Positions 25,601 through 33,967 of a stretch of 36,485 nt of DNA are shown here, one piece after another. The stretch is from Erysipelotrichaceae bacterium. Its GTDB lineage: Bacteria; Bacillota_I; Bacilli_A; Erysipelotrichales; Erysipelotrichaceae. The first letter of the stretch is position 1; every line of letters starts with the position of its first letter. A model generated the notes under the pieces. It saw only the letters and a program-made list of their open reading frames with translations. It was not told the DNA's origin and ran no database searches. The translations under genes and the position numbers were made by a program. The stretch spans positions 1-36,485 of the forward strand of contig JAJOHZ010000001.1 of NCBI GenBank assembly GCA_021209625.1, read 5' to 3'.

Positions 25601-26506
25601 TTATAATGCCCATTTGCGGTCTCCCACAAAAGAAACCGTGATCCATTTATCACTCTTAATGGACTTAAGAGCATGATCAATGCGCTCACGAATCATGTCT
25701 TGATCTTTAATGCTTTGTACAGGACTGGTCTCATCCACCACAAAATCTATTTCAATCCAAATCATTTGTCTTCCACTGGAAACACGTAAGAAGGATTCGT
25801 TAAAGATGTATTCTTTCTCAAGTCTTTTAATGAGTGACTTAATGGTAGAAGAAACATCGCCTTCCTCATGGACCCCAATAATTTCCTTAATGGCCTCAAT
25901 GATTTGAACTAAAGGCATTTTAATGAAAGCCAATCCCATAAGAATCACCACAAATGGATCAACCAAGGGGATATAACTGACCCATACATTGAAGTGATCC
26001 ATTAAAGAAATAAGCACAAAAGTTAAAAGCACACCAAAACTGACAATCGTATCGAACATCCAATGAGTGGTTTCGGCTTTAAGAATACCTGATCTAACCT
26101 TTTTGGATTGGTGATGAATGTACAAAGTGATGATTAGACAGCCTAAAGCAGAAAGTGTGGAATAACTTAAAGCAATTGAAGTATCCACCATTCGTCCACC
26201 TGAAGCTAAAGTCAATATGGCACCACCCACAGAGAAAAGTAGTACCATTAAGAGAATGCTATTTTGAACAAGAATGACCAAAGGTTCAACGGCGGTCTTT
26301 CCAAAAGGATAACGTTTCCAATCATGTTTGGACATGAAACGATAAGAAACAAGGGCAAAGAGTGAAAGCATAACACTCATGATGGAGTAAAGACCATCAA
26401 AAGCAATGACATACGATTGGGTAATGATACCCACCACTATACCCACAAGCGCAAACATTAAAGCAAATAAAACGGATTGAGTTAAAAGTTGTTTTTCGGT
26501 TTTCAT
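25601..26506 (-). CDS. Cation diffusion facilitator (CDF) family transporter
   Basis: Divalent metal/proton antiporter-like protein of 301 residues with six membrane segments in the first 210 residues and a C-terminal cytoplasmic ferredoxin-like domain (about 215-300). The TM5 metal motif HxxxD is seen as HWMFD. The TM2 motif, normally DxxxD, reads DGLYS, with Ser in place of the second Asp, which may alter metal specificity. KRYPFGKTAVEPL after TM2 matches the conserved Y-P-G-K loop. It is the second gene of an operon behind a TetR repressor (44 bases apart), so export is probably induced through that repressor. Metal not determined. Confidence 0.87.
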   Translation of the reverse strand: MKTEKQLLTQSVLFALMFALVGIVVGIITQSYVIAFDGLYSIMSVMLSLFALVSYRFMSKHDWKRYPFGKTAVEPLVILVQNSILLMVLLFSVGGAILTLASGGRMVDTSIALSYSTLSALGCLIITLYIHHQSKKVRSGILKAETTHWMFDTIVSFGVLLTFVLISLMDHFNVWVSYIPLVDPFVVILMGLAFIKMPLVQIIEAIKEIIGVHEEGDVSSTIKSLIKRLEKEYIFNESFLRVSSGRQMIWIEIDFVVDETSPVQSIKDQDMIRERIDHALKSIKSDKWITVSFVGDRKWAL

Positions 26507-26549
26507 AATAGACGTATGATGAGTTGACTCATCGTATTCCTTTCTTTGA

Positions 26550-27119
26550 TCATATGATCAAGGCTTGAGTAAGAAGGTGCTTTAGCACCTGTTTGGAGTC
26601 TTTGTTTAAGGTGTATTCATGTTTGAACACAGTATCTTGCTCAGCACTGTGTTCAATAAGTCCAACCACAAGATTGGCTAAAACATCAGGGGGATATTCT
26701 TTTTTACATTGAGACACGTTTTGATAAGCAGCTAAGCGATTACTTAACCATTCAAAATAGGGGATATACAATTTGTCCCAATGAGAGGTGGAGTTGTAGT
26801 AAGCTGTTCCTGAGTAGACAAACCCAATAAGAGCTTGGTGCTTTTGGGTATGATCATAAGTTAAATCAACCAAATCACTGACAAAATCAGTTAAAGACAT
26901 GTCATCTGTAGATTTGAATGAGGTTAATGAAGCCATGAAATCATCCATGATGGATTGAGCAATTCCTAATACCAGTTGAGCTTTTGACTCAAAATACAAG
27001 TAAAAGGTTCCTTGCGCAACATTGGCTTTCTTTACAATTTGTGAAACAGAGGTTTTCTCAAACCCAATTTCACGCATTATATCCACAGCGGCCCAAATCA
27101 AAGCATCCTTCTTATTCAT
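26550..27119 (-). CDS. TetR-family transcriptional repressor
   Basis: Protein of 189 residues with an N-terminal TetR helix-turn-helix (about residues 8-50: IMREIGFEKTSVSQIVKKA, then VAQGTFYLYFESKAQL) and a helical ligand domain after it. GGAGGTG lies just before ATG 27119. Its promoter carries a perfect palindrome (27133-27151), the likely autoregulatory site. The cation transporter gene follows on the same strand, so this protein probably controls it. The ligand is unknown. Confidence 0.93.
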   Translation of the reverse strand: MNKKDALIWAAVDIMREIGFEKTSVSQIVKKANVAQGTFYLYFESKAQLVLGIAQSIMDDFMASLTSFKSTDDMSLTDFVSDLVDLTYDHTQKHQALIGFVYSGTAYYNSTSHWDKLYIPYFEWLSNRLAAYQNVSQCKKEYPPDVLANLVVGLIEHSAEQDTVFKHEYTLNKDSKQVLKHLLTQALII

Positions 27120-27132
27120 ACAACACCTCCAT

Positions 27133-27151
27133 ATGACTGACTGTCAGTCAT
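27133..27151. promoter_or_regulatory. TetR-type operator
   Basis: ATGACTGAC-T-GTCAGTCAT is a perfect 9-bp inverted repeat with a one-base centre, of the TGACTGAC type common for TetR regulators. It overlaps the edge of the -10 region of the tetR promoter and lies upstream of its ribosome site. Confidence 0.88.
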
Positions 27152-27178
27152 TTTATCATAAAATCATGGTTAAGGCAA
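27150..27178 (-). promoter_or_regulatory. Promoter of the tetR/cation transporter operon
   Basis: On the minus strand TTGCCT (27173-27178), 17-base spacer, TAAAAT (27150-27155). The operator begins at the -10 box, so bound repressor would block initiation. Confidence 0.65.
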
Positions 27179-27224
27179 CTTTAAGCCTTTATTCATCATT
27201 TCTATTAAGATGAAGTGATTCAAG

Positions 27225-27233
27225 TGATACAAT
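27225..27233 (+). promoter_or_regulatory. Extended -10 promoter of the epimerase-like gene
   Basis: TGATACAAT (TACAAT at 27228-27233) lies 29 bases before ATG 27263. No clear -35. Confidence 0.5.
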
Positions 27234-27262
27234 GAATTTAGAAAAAAGAATTGGAGAATCAT

Positions 27263-27988
27263 ATGAAAGCAATCATTACAGGTATGAATGGAACTGTGGC
27301 TCCTTATGTATACGATGAGTTAAGACATCAAGACATTGATGTCATCATCTGGGATAGAACTCAAACTGATATACACTTAAAAGCAGCGGTTCATGCATAT
27401 ATATCTGAGCATCAACCTGATCTATTCTTTCATATCGCTACAGGACCGATTGAATGGGTAGAAGCCATTGCGAAATCAACTCAAGCCTTAGGCATTAAAC
27501 TGCTCTTTACCAGCACGGTTTCAGTGTTCTCTGAAAAGGGAAGTGGTCCATATACGAGAGAGAGTGTTCCAGATTCAGAAGAAGAGTATGGGAAGTATAA
27601 GATTGAATGTGAGAAGATCATCCAAAAGTATCATCATAATGCGATCATTTTACGATTAGGTTGGCAGATTGGTCCTCATGCTCGTCCAAACAACATGTTT
27701 CACTATCTAACCCAACAACACCAAGACAAAGGATATATTGAAGCCAGTTCAAAATGGTATCCATCTTGCAGTTTTCTTGAGGTTAGTGCACACGCCATCG
27801 TTGATTGTGCGCTTAATTTTATGCCAGGGATTTACCTAGTCAACTCCAATCAGCGATACTCCTTCTTTGAGATTGTGACCAAGTTAAACCAGCGTTATCA
27901 GATGAATTGGACCATCAAAGAAACAACCAGTTTTAAACGCGATGATCGTATGATGGATTCACGTGTTAGAGTGGAAGAACTGTTTTAA
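27263..27988 (+). CDS. NAD(P)-dependent sugar epimerase/dehydratase-like (RmlD/SDR) protein
   Basis: Rossmann-fold protein of 241 residues of the extended SDR/RmlD type. The N-terminal nucleotide loop is ITGMNGTVAPYV (GxxGxxx), a Ser/Thr is present in LFTSTVSVFS (about 90-99), and the catalytic YxxxK is EYGKYKIECE. The C-terminal region is short compared with true dTDP-rhamnose reductases (about 280-300). ATG 27263 follows GGAG; the TTG at 27251 is not favoured. It stands alone between tetR and secG, with no sugar-nucleotide pathway genes nearby. Substrate unknown. Confidence 0.82.
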   Translation: MKAIITGMNGTVAPYVYDELRHQDIDVIIWDRTQTDIHLKAAVHAYISEHQPDLFFHIATGPIEWVEAIAKSTQALGIKLLFTSTVSVFSEKGSGPYTRESVPDSEEEYGKYKIECEKIIQKYHHNAIILRLGWQIGPHARPNNMFHYLTQQHQDKGYIEASSKWYPSCSFLEVSAHAIVDCALNFMPGIYLVNSNQRYSFFEIVTKLNQRYQMNWTIKETTSFKRDDRMMDSRVRVEELF

Positions 27989-28039
27989 ACCATTCAAACA
28001 CTTACCTTTCTAAGTAGGAGAAGACACATTGACAACCAT

Positions 28040-28068
28040 TTGATTTTCATTCACCATAGTGATACAAT
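28040..28068 (+). promoter_or_regulatory. Promoter of secG-rnr-smpB
   Basis: TTGATT (28040-28045), 17-base spacer, TACAAT (28063-28068), with a TGA extended -10 element. AAAGGAG for secG follows. Confidence 0.7.
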
Positions 28069-28093
28069 GTTAGGGCAATTAAAGGAGAACGTT

Positions 28094-28321
28094 ATGCTCA
28101 TTCTCGACGTCATATTAATGCTAGTTTCAGGATTACTCATTATCCTGGCCTTACTTCAAAGTGGAAAATCAGAAGGAATCTCCAGTGCCTTTACGGGTAG
28201 TGGTGGATTGAATTTATTTGCGAACGCAAAAGAAAGAGGACCTGAAAAAGTGATCGCAAACATCACACTTGTCCTTGGACTTGTTTTCTTTGCGCTAGTC
28301 ATTTTAATTCGTGTGATTTAA
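28094..28321 (+). CDS. secG: SecG protein-export translocase subunit
   Basis: Small integral membrane subunit of the SecYEG channel that supports protein export. The 75-residue protein has two membrane segments (about 2-22 and 52-72) separated by the typical loop LLQSGKSEGISSAFTGSGG with its conserved Gly/Ser-rich end, then the FANAKERGPEKV segment. ATG 28094 after AAAGGAG is the right start; the frame extends upstream to 28040 through the promoter. It is followed by a hairpin and then rnr, a classic Gram-positive order (secG-rnr-smpB-ssrA). Confidence 0.95.
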   Translation: MLILDVILMLVSGLLIILALLQSGKSEGISSAFTGSGGLNLFANAKERGPEKVIANITLVLGLVFFALVILIRVI

Positions 28322-28340
28322 GGCCTAAGGCCTTTTTTCT
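28320..28340 (+). terminator. Hairpin with T-run between secG and rnr
   Basis: AAGGCC-TAA-GGCCTT followed by TTTTCTTT, starting on the secG stop. Its small stem (6 bp) suggests partial termination, letting some transcripts continue into rnr. Confidence 0.65.
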
Positions 28341-28352
28341 TTAAGGAGACTC

Positions 28353-29219
28353 ATGATCGACTTTCAAACTATCTTAGACAACATCACTCATCCTAATGCT
28401 GCGAAGAAAACCATTCTTGAATGGGCGCAGGATTTTAATGTGTCTGAAAAAGAAATGAACACATTTATTCAAGAGCGTGTTAAAGCAGGAGAGCTGGTCA
28501 TCAGTAAAAAAGGGAAAGTCATGGATCCGCACGAATTTGGTTTATTTAAAGGACCTATTTTCATTAATTCCAAAGGTCATGGTTATGTGAATGTGGAAGG
28601 ATTGGATGAGGATATCTTTATCTCTGCTAGCTACATCAAAAATGCCATGCATAAAGACATTGTTCAGGTTCAAGTGGCTCAAGATCATGGGGAGAAGTTT
28701 GCCCAAGTGGTTCAAATCATTGAGCGTGCTACCACCACCATGGTTGGAACCATCACACTCACTAAACGTGGATGGGAGTTTTTTCCAGTTGATGTGAAAC
28801 TACAACGTCGTTATCCAATCAGCGTGTCCAAGCAAATCAAAGTCAAATCCTTAGACATGGTCATCGCAAAGATTACCTCCTACAAACCATTGAAGTTTGC
28901 GTTAAGTGACGTTTTAGGATCCTCTAAAACCATTGGCATGGACATCATGGCACTTTTAATCGAACATAAGGTTCCGATTGATTTCTCATCTGCAACCTTA
29001 GAAGAAATGAAATCCATCAATGAAACCATTGTTTTAGAACCAGGTCGAGTTGATTATCGTGATGAGTATGTGGTCACGATTGATGGGGAAGATGCGAAAG
29101 ATTTGGATGATGCGATAAGCTTGAAAGAAGAAGGCAACAACATCCGTCTTTTTGTCCACATCGCTGATGTCTCCTATTATGTTCAAGAAAACTCAGCTGT
29201 AGATAAAGACGCCTTTTAA
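28353..29219 (+). CDS. rnr: Ribonuclease R, N-terminal part (frame broken)
   Basis: 3'-to-5' exoribonuclease that degrades structured RNA and works with tmRNA in trans-translation. This frame covers the N-terminal helical region (about 1-60), two cold-shock RNA-binding domains (about 60-215) and the start of the catalytic RNB domain. All four catalytic Asp of the signature TIDGEDAKDLDDAIS are present. It ends at a false TAA after VDKDAF. Removing one T from the run at 29214-29217 gives [10 protein letters not shown] and joins the frame that continues to 30447. The total is then about 697 residues, normal for RNase R. AAGGAG precedes ATG 28353. Confidence 0.92.
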   Translation: MIDFQTILDNITHPNAAKKTILEWAQDFNVSEKEMNTFIQERVKAGELVISKKGKVMDPHEFGLFKGPIFINSKGHGYVNVEGLDEDIFISASYIKNAMHKDIVQVQVAQDHGEKFAQVVQIIERATTTMVGTITLTKRGWEFFPVDVKLQRRYPISVSKQIKVKSLDMVIAKITSYKPLKFALSDVLGSSKTIGMDIMALLIEHKVPIDFSSATLEEMKSINETIVLEPGRVDYRDEYVVTIDGEDAKDLDDAISLKEEGNNIRLFVHIADVSYYVQENSAVDKDAF

Positions 29220-29232
29220 ACGAGGTACATCG

Positions 29233-30447
29233 GTGTATGCAGCGAATACAGTGACCCCGATGCTTCCTGAAGTGTTATCCAATGGGGTTTGCTCACTTCA
29301 TCCAAAGGTTGATCGTTATACTTTAACGGCTTCCATGTTGATTACCCCTAAAGGCACCATAGAAGACATTCAACTTCATCCATCACTCATTCATTCTAAA
29401 CGTCGTTTATCGTATACGTATGTGAATGCATGTCTTGATGATGAAACCTTGCTTGAGGAAGAAGATGAATTGTATGTTCATTTCTTATCCTTAGCTTTAC
29501 GATGCTCTGATGCCCTTAATCAGCGTAAACAACGCCAAGGACAATTGGATTTCAATACCATTGAATCACAATTCATCATGAAAGAAGGTCAAGTTATTGA
29601 TGTGGTGGCACGAAGCAGTGGTCGCTCACAACGTTTGATTGAAGATTTCATGGTGGCAGCCAATGAAGCGGTTGCGTATACCTTAAAGACCATGCAACTG
29701 CCTGCGGTGTATCGTGTTCATGAGGATCCAGATCCTGAGAAGATTGCTTCCATTGCGAAGTTATGTGCGCTTCATGGGGTGACATTAAAAATTCAACCGA
29801 CAGGAATTCATCAAACGGCCATTCAAAAGGCACTCAAAGCGTTTGAAGACAGTCCGATGTTTCCTGCCATCTCCACTCTCATGTTACGAAGTATGAAAAA
29901 AGCCGTTTACAGCGATGAACCTTTAGGACACTTTGGGTTAGCACTTAAGGATTACACTCATTTCACATCTCCGATTCGACGCTATCCTGATTTAGTGGTG
30001 CATCGTATGTTACGAAAGTATGTCTTTAATGCATCATTGAAGGAAAAAGAATATCAAGCTGATCTCAAACATATGCCAGTCGTGGCTTCACAAGCCTCAC
30101 TCACTGAGCGAAGAGCGGTGGAAGCTGAACGTGCAGTCGAAGACATGAAGAAAGCAGAATTCATGATGAATCATGTTCATGATACGTATGAAGGCATCAT
30201 CAGTGGAATCACTTCTTTTGGATTCTTTGTGATGCTTCCTAACAGCATTGAAGGATTAGTACACATGAGTACCATGCATGATGATTACTACATCTTTGAT
30301 CAAATGAATATGCGTTTGATTGGTGAGCGTAAGCGCAAAGTCTTTTCATTGGGAGACAGTGTTAAGATCAGTGTCACAGGAGCCAATAAAGACACACGCA
30401 CCGTGGATTTCAAATATTTAAAACATGGAACACAAACCTATGAATAA
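29233..30447 (+). CDS. rnr: Ribonuclease R, C-terminal part (frame broken)
   Basis: Continuation of RNase R in the next frame; homologous reading starts at about 29218 ([18 protein letters not shown]), and the GTG at 29233 is not a genuine start. It contains the rest of the RNB domain ([33 protein letters not shown]) and a C-terminal S1 RNA-binding domain ([20 protein letters not shown]). The basic Lys-rich tail of many RNase R proteins is absent or very short. The stop overlaps the smpB start (ATGAATAA). An enzyme lacking this half would be inactive, so a true break here would matter. Confidence 0.92.
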   Translation: MYAANTVTPMLPEVLSNGVCSLHPKVDRYTLTASMLITPKGTIEDIQLHPSLIHSKRRLSYTYVNACLDDETLLEEEDELYVHFLSLALRCSDALNQRKQRQGQLDFNTIESQFIMKEGQVIDVVARSSGRSQRLIEDFMVAANEAVAYTLKTMQLPAVYRVHEDPDPEKIASIAKLCALHGVTLKIQPTGIHQTAIQKALKAFEDSPMFPAISTLMLRSMKKAVYSDEPLGHFGLALKDYTHFTSPIRRYPDLVVHRMLRKYVFNASLKEKEYQADLKHMPVVASQASLTERRAVEAERAVEDMKKAEFMMNHVHDTYEGIISGITSFGFFVMLPNSIEGLVHMSTMHDDYYIFDQMNMRLIGERKRKVFSLGDSVKISVTGANKDTRTVDFKYLKHGTQTYE

Positions 30448-30893
30448 AATCATTGCCAACAACAAACGTGCCTATCATGACTACTTCATTGAAGAAAAAC
30501 TTGAAGCAGGCATTGAACTGACAGGTACCGAAATTAAATCAGTGCGCTTAGGAAAAGTGCAGTTTAAAGATGCATTCATTCAAATCAAAGAAGGACAAGC
30601 TGTTCTTAAAAACATGCATATTGCACCTTATGAGTTTGGCAATCGCTTTAATCATGAAGAAGAAAGAGATCGTCGTCTTTTACTACATAAATCATGAAAT
30701 TCGTAAATGGGAGAAGAAGGTAAAACTCAAAGGCTATACCATCGTTCCTTTACAAGTGTATTTGAATCAAGGGTTAGCCAAAGTAGAGATTGGATTAGCG
30801 GTTGGGAAAGCTTATCATGATAAACGTCAAGTGGAAAAAGAGCGAGATGATAAACGCATGATGGCTAAAGCCATGAAAATGAAGGCACGATAA
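30440..30893 (+). CDS. smpB: SmpB tmRNA-binding protein (frame broken)
   Basis: Binds tmRNA and brings it to stalled ribosomes. Frame 1 from ATG 30440 reads [19 protein letters not shown] and [16 protein letters not shown], then ends at a false TGA after LLLHKS (30697). The other frame (open from 30570) carries [19 protein letters not shown] and the basic tail [22 protein letters not shown] to 30893. Removing one T at 30692 or 30695 fuses them into a 150-residue SmpB of standard length. The start overlaps the rnr stop and is probably translated by coupling. ssrA, its RNA partner, lies at 35462-35810. As smpB is highly conserved, the break is suspicious. Confidence 0.92.
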
Positions 30894-30901
30894 AGGAATT
30901 A

Positions 30902-30945
30902 AAAAACACAGTGTGAATCAAATGAGTGAGTCACACTGTGTTTTT
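30902..30945. terminator. Bidirectional terminator between smpB and the diguanylate cyclase
   Basis: A 15-bp perfect stem AAAAACACAGTGTGA/TCACACTGTGTTTTT. T-runs occur on both strands, and the minus gene's TGA stop lies in the stem. Confidence 0.92.
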
Positions 30946-31893
30946 ATTTTGAGAAATGAAGGAATAACTGTTTCGTCCTGATTGTTTGACGTGATACATG
31001 GCTTCATCACTCTTAGCGAACAATTCATCGACAGTAGTGCCATCTTGTGGGTATTGACTGACACCGATACTGACGCCAATCTGACAATGATGACCATGAA
31101 TCACCACCGGTTCATTGAGTCGTTCCACCAGTCGATTAGCGATGTTTTCAAGTTGATCTTGTTCAACATCTTTAAGCAGTAATACAAACTCATCACCCCC
31201 CACACGTGAGGCAATGTCCGTGGATTTGATGAGTCCTGTGATTTTACTTGAAAGAATCTTTAACAACTCATCTCCGGTTTTATGACCAAATTCATCATTC
31301 ACTTCTTTAAAGTAATCCAAATCAATGAACATGAAGGCGAAAGTTGATTGATATTTTTCAGCTAACTTAAGATGTTCTTCCGCAATGGTTAAGAAATGAC
31401 GACGATTGGATAAACCGGTTAAAAAATCAAGATTAGCAATGATGTCAAGTTCTTTGTTTTTCTCTTCAAGTAAAGTCATGTATTGTTCAATTTGGCCAAA
31501 GACATCAAAGAAACCGTATTTTTCAGAGCTTAACAAGCTATAGATAACACCACATCCAATAATCACATAACTCGCAAGAAACAGATTATGAGCCAACCAC
31601 CAAACTGAAGTCCAAGGTTTAGAAATCAAGAAGAGGATGACCGTTTCCATAATCAGAACTAACCCCACCACAAATGAAAGAATGGTTAAGTTGGATTTGG
31701 CTTTATAGGAATAATAATACTTAAGTGTATTCACTCCAATGATTAATAGGGTTGCGATTTTAATGAGTGTCGCAAAAGTAGTGTCACTTAGATCACTGTT
31801 TTTAAAGTTGGGAATAAGTGAAGGAGTTGAAAACCATAGATAAGTAAGGAGGGGTAACACTATCGCAAAAGCCAATAATGTATAACCATTCAA
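30931..31893 (-). CDS. Diguanylate cyclase, C-terminal part (frame broken)
   Basis: Frame of 320 residues: four or five membrane segments (about 3-20, 42-60, 70-92 and 98-120), a short coiled linker (EQYMTLLEEKNKELD) and a GGDEF domain (about 152-312). The active site RVGGDEF is intact (GGDEF at 232-236), as are DFLTGLSNRRHF and DLDYFKEVND. The inhibitory I-site is altered: KSTD in place of RxxD. It should make cyclic di-GMP with weak or no product inhibition. The apparent start is a TTG without ribosome site. The membrane domain begins in the upstream frame (31902-32258), and adding one base to the TTTT run at 31913-31916 joins them. Confidence 0.85.
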   Translation of the reverse strand: MNGYTLLAFAIVLPLLTYLWFSTPSLIPNFKNSDLSDTTFATLIKIATLLIIGVNTLKYYYSYKAKSNLTILSFVVGLVLIMETVILFLISKPWTSVWWLAHNLFLASYVIIGCGVIYSLLSSEKYGFFDVFGQIEQYMTLLEEKNKELDIIANLDFLTGLSNRRHFLTIAEEHLKLAEKYQSTFAFMFIDLDYFKEVNDEFGHKTGDELLKILSSKITGLIKSTDIASRVGGDEFVLLLKDVEQDQLENIANRLVERLNEPVVIHGHHCQIGVSIGVSQYPQDGTTVDELFAKSDEAMYHVKQSGRNSYSFISQNKNTV

Positions 31894-31901
31894 GTACTTC
31901 T

Positions 31902-32317
31902 TTAATGATGTCTTTTATTTAACAAAGAATCAGGTATGAAAATCATGAAGGCTAGCCATAGACGACTAACATCTCCTGCCATCACAAAAGCACTGATTGC
32001 CTTTATCGGATGAGGAAATTCAATGAGGGTAAACGAAGTCAGTTCAGGTGTTAATAATGCATGAAATGAATAGAACACACCAACACCAATGAAACCCAAT
32101 GCGATAAAGAAAATCTTATCCACCTTGTCTCTTTTGAACTCTAGAAAAGCAGCGATTCCAAGAAGGAATGCAATCAAAGAACTACCAAGGACATAAAACA
32201 AATGGAAATCGATATGATGACTGTGTTGTTGATTAAAGTTGAGCAAATAAACATACATCAGTAAAGGTAGTACGATGACTGTTAATGCAATGGTATTAAT
32301 CTGCTTCTATGTTTCAT
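31902..32317 (-). CDS. Diguanylate cyclase, N-terminal membrane part (two frame breaks)
   Basis: The open frame runs from 32258 to 31902 (118 codons), with three hydrophobic segments (about 20-37, 47-65 and 84-108), ending abruptly at NKRHH. The probable natural start is ATG 32317 (GAGG at normal distance). From there the frame MKHRSRL meets a stop unless one base is added near 32293-32297. Adding it gives a first membrane helix (IALTVIVLPLLMYVYLL). Adding a second base at 31913-31916 joins the GGDEF part. The restored protein would be about 462 residues: a multi-span sensor of unknown ligand followed by GGDEF. Two breaks in one gene also leave open genuine decay here. Confidence 0.65.
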
Positions 32318-32436
32318 AAGAATCCTCGTTTCATAGTATACTCATCCTACTCTAAGCCAAAAGTGAAACAATGATGTGGTTAGATTATATCACACAAATT
32401 CATGAGTGAAATAAAACTAAGTCAAACCAACAATAA

Positions 32437-32474
32437 AGCACGAGGGAATCACTCATCCATGATTTCCTCGTGCT
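32437..32474 (-). terminator. Terminator of the LemA/DUF2207 operon
   Basis: A long hairpin AGCACGAGG-AAATCA / TGATT-CCCTCGTGCT (one G-T wobble, 8-base loop) followed on the minus strand by TTATTGTT. It lies 36 bases past the DUF2207 stop. Confidence 0.8.
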
Positions 32475-32509
32475 GTTTAAACCATAAATTGTAATGGGGG
32501 GTGGAAGAA

Positions 32510-33967
32510 CTACTTCCAACCGCCTCCGCCACCTCCACCGAAGCCACCGCCTGAGAATCCTCCGCCACCAAATCCACCCCCACCTTTACCTTTGGAAGGA
32601 GGTGGAACCATCATGGTTTGATTCATGGTGGTTAAGGTGCGATTCAGTGATCGCATCATGACATAGGAGTTGGTGTAAGATGGTCCGATGTACCATGATG
32701 GAGCATCAATCGCAATGGATTCAAATTGCTTCGACCAGACATCAGACACATTGAGTACATAGGCAAAGGGTAAGATATGGTAGAAGTAAGCAGGGTTTTC
32801 TCTGACGAGCATTTCAAGACGTGCTTTCTCAGCGACCTCAATGAAATGTCTGAATCCTAGAATTTCACCTAACCAAGCACTGCCTTGAGGAGAGCGTTTA
32901 TCCATTTTTGCATTTAACCATAAACAGAAAATAAAGATGATGCTGTTCATGAGGGTGACAAACAAGGCTCCTTCATGCATGGTAATGGCAATAAAGACAA
33001 TGAAGGAATATAGAATCGAAAAACCTGTGAATAGAAGAGAAGTGAAGAGTTTACGGCTTGTTTTAAAGCTTGGTGTTCTTCGTGCAACTGCGACGTTGAT
33101 GCCATGCAGTATAATGCCAATCACTAGAAACATACCACCAAAGATAAAAGCTTCAAATGAGAGGGTAGTTTGATACACACTGATCAGTAAGTTAAGTGCG
33201 ATAGGAATAGAACACAACAAGACAAACAATCCTTGGTAGAAGACAGATTCTTTAGAATAGATTCTCATCTTAGGATGATGTTTGAAGTAAGCTGTAATGT
33301 TGCTTTGTGCTGCGGTGATGGAGTTGTAGAAATTGTGTTTAAGTTCTGTTGTGGTGACTGTATCACGATTTCTAAACAAATCATTAAACAGCATTAACTC
33401 AGCTTTGATTCCTTGATCTAGTTCTCTTAATTTAGTGAAACGGACAGTCTTTTTATCGACTTCTTCAATAGTCATGTACCCTTGGCTTGCCCAATAGATG
33501 ATGAGAGATAACACATCCTTGGTATCCACAAAACCATCAAACACATAACCTACCATGGCGGAGGATAATCCTTGTGGTGGATTCCATCCGACCACTTCAG
33601 TGACTGGATCATCTTTTCCGTGTTTTTGGAAAACGATGACCATAAAGATGAGGATAATGACACTTAAAAGTAAGGAAATATAAGTATAATCAATGCGTGG
33701 TGGAAAATCAAAGAAACCACGTGGTAAATCCATATCAATGGTAAATGCTTCGTAAGGATTAAGGTATTGATTGAATGTTCCACTGATGGAATTGGAAGTG
33801 ATGGTCAGTTGAGGTATCACTGAAGTACTGTTGGAGGACATTCCAGCGTAAAAGCGAGGCGTTAATCCAATGATGCTTTTCTCAAACTCCACATTGAAAG
33901 TGACTTTCTCTGTTGGGACTTCCCACTCACTTCCAATGAAATTAAGATAAAAAACGTTGTCGACCAT
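32510..33967 (-). CDS. DUF2207 membrane protein, C-terminal part (frame broken)
   Basis: The open frame begins at ATG 33967 but reads as the continuation of the gene at 33942-34376. It covers the end of the extracytoplasmic domain (FYLNFIGSEWEVP), a first membrane span, a cytoplasmic winged-helix-like region (GWNPPQGLSSAMVGYVFDGF, DVLSLIIYWASQGYMTIEE), two central hydrophobic hairpins (about residues 245-285 and 305-350) and a final Gly-rich tail of GGGF repeats. This layout is typical of DUF2207 (YciQ-like) predicted membrane proteins, often found with LemA. Removing one A of the A6 run (33949-33954) joins both parts into about 621 residues. Function unknown. Confidence 0.85.
   Translation of the reverse strand: MVDNVFYLNFIGSEWEVPTEKVTFNVEFEKSIIGLTPRFYAGMSSNSTSVIPQLTITSNSISGTFNQYLNPYEAFTIDMDLPRGFFDFPPRIDYTYISLLLSVIILIFMVIVFQKHGKDDPVTEVVGWNPPQGLSSAMVGYVFDGFVDTKDVLSLIIYWASQGYMTIEEVDKKTVRFTKLRELDQGIKAELMLFNDLFRNRDTVTTTELKHNFYNSITAAQSNITAYFKHHPKMRIYSKESVFYQGLFVLLCSIPIALNLLISVYQTTLSFEAFIFGGMFLVIGIILHGINVAVARRTPSFKTSRKLFTSLLFTGFSILYSFIVFIAITMHEGALFVTLMNSIIFIFCLWLNAKMDKRSPQGSAWLGEILGFRHFIEVAEKARLEMLVRENPAYFYHILPFAYVLNVSDVWSKQFESIAIDAPSWYIGPSYTNSYVMMRSLNRTLTTMNQTMMVPPPSKGKGGGGFGGGGFSGGGFGGGGGGGWK

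Noticed and set aside
32510-32590. Gly-rich repeat considered as a separate low-complexity repeat element
   Set aside because: It is the coding sequence of the DUF2207 C-terminal tail, a normal family trait.
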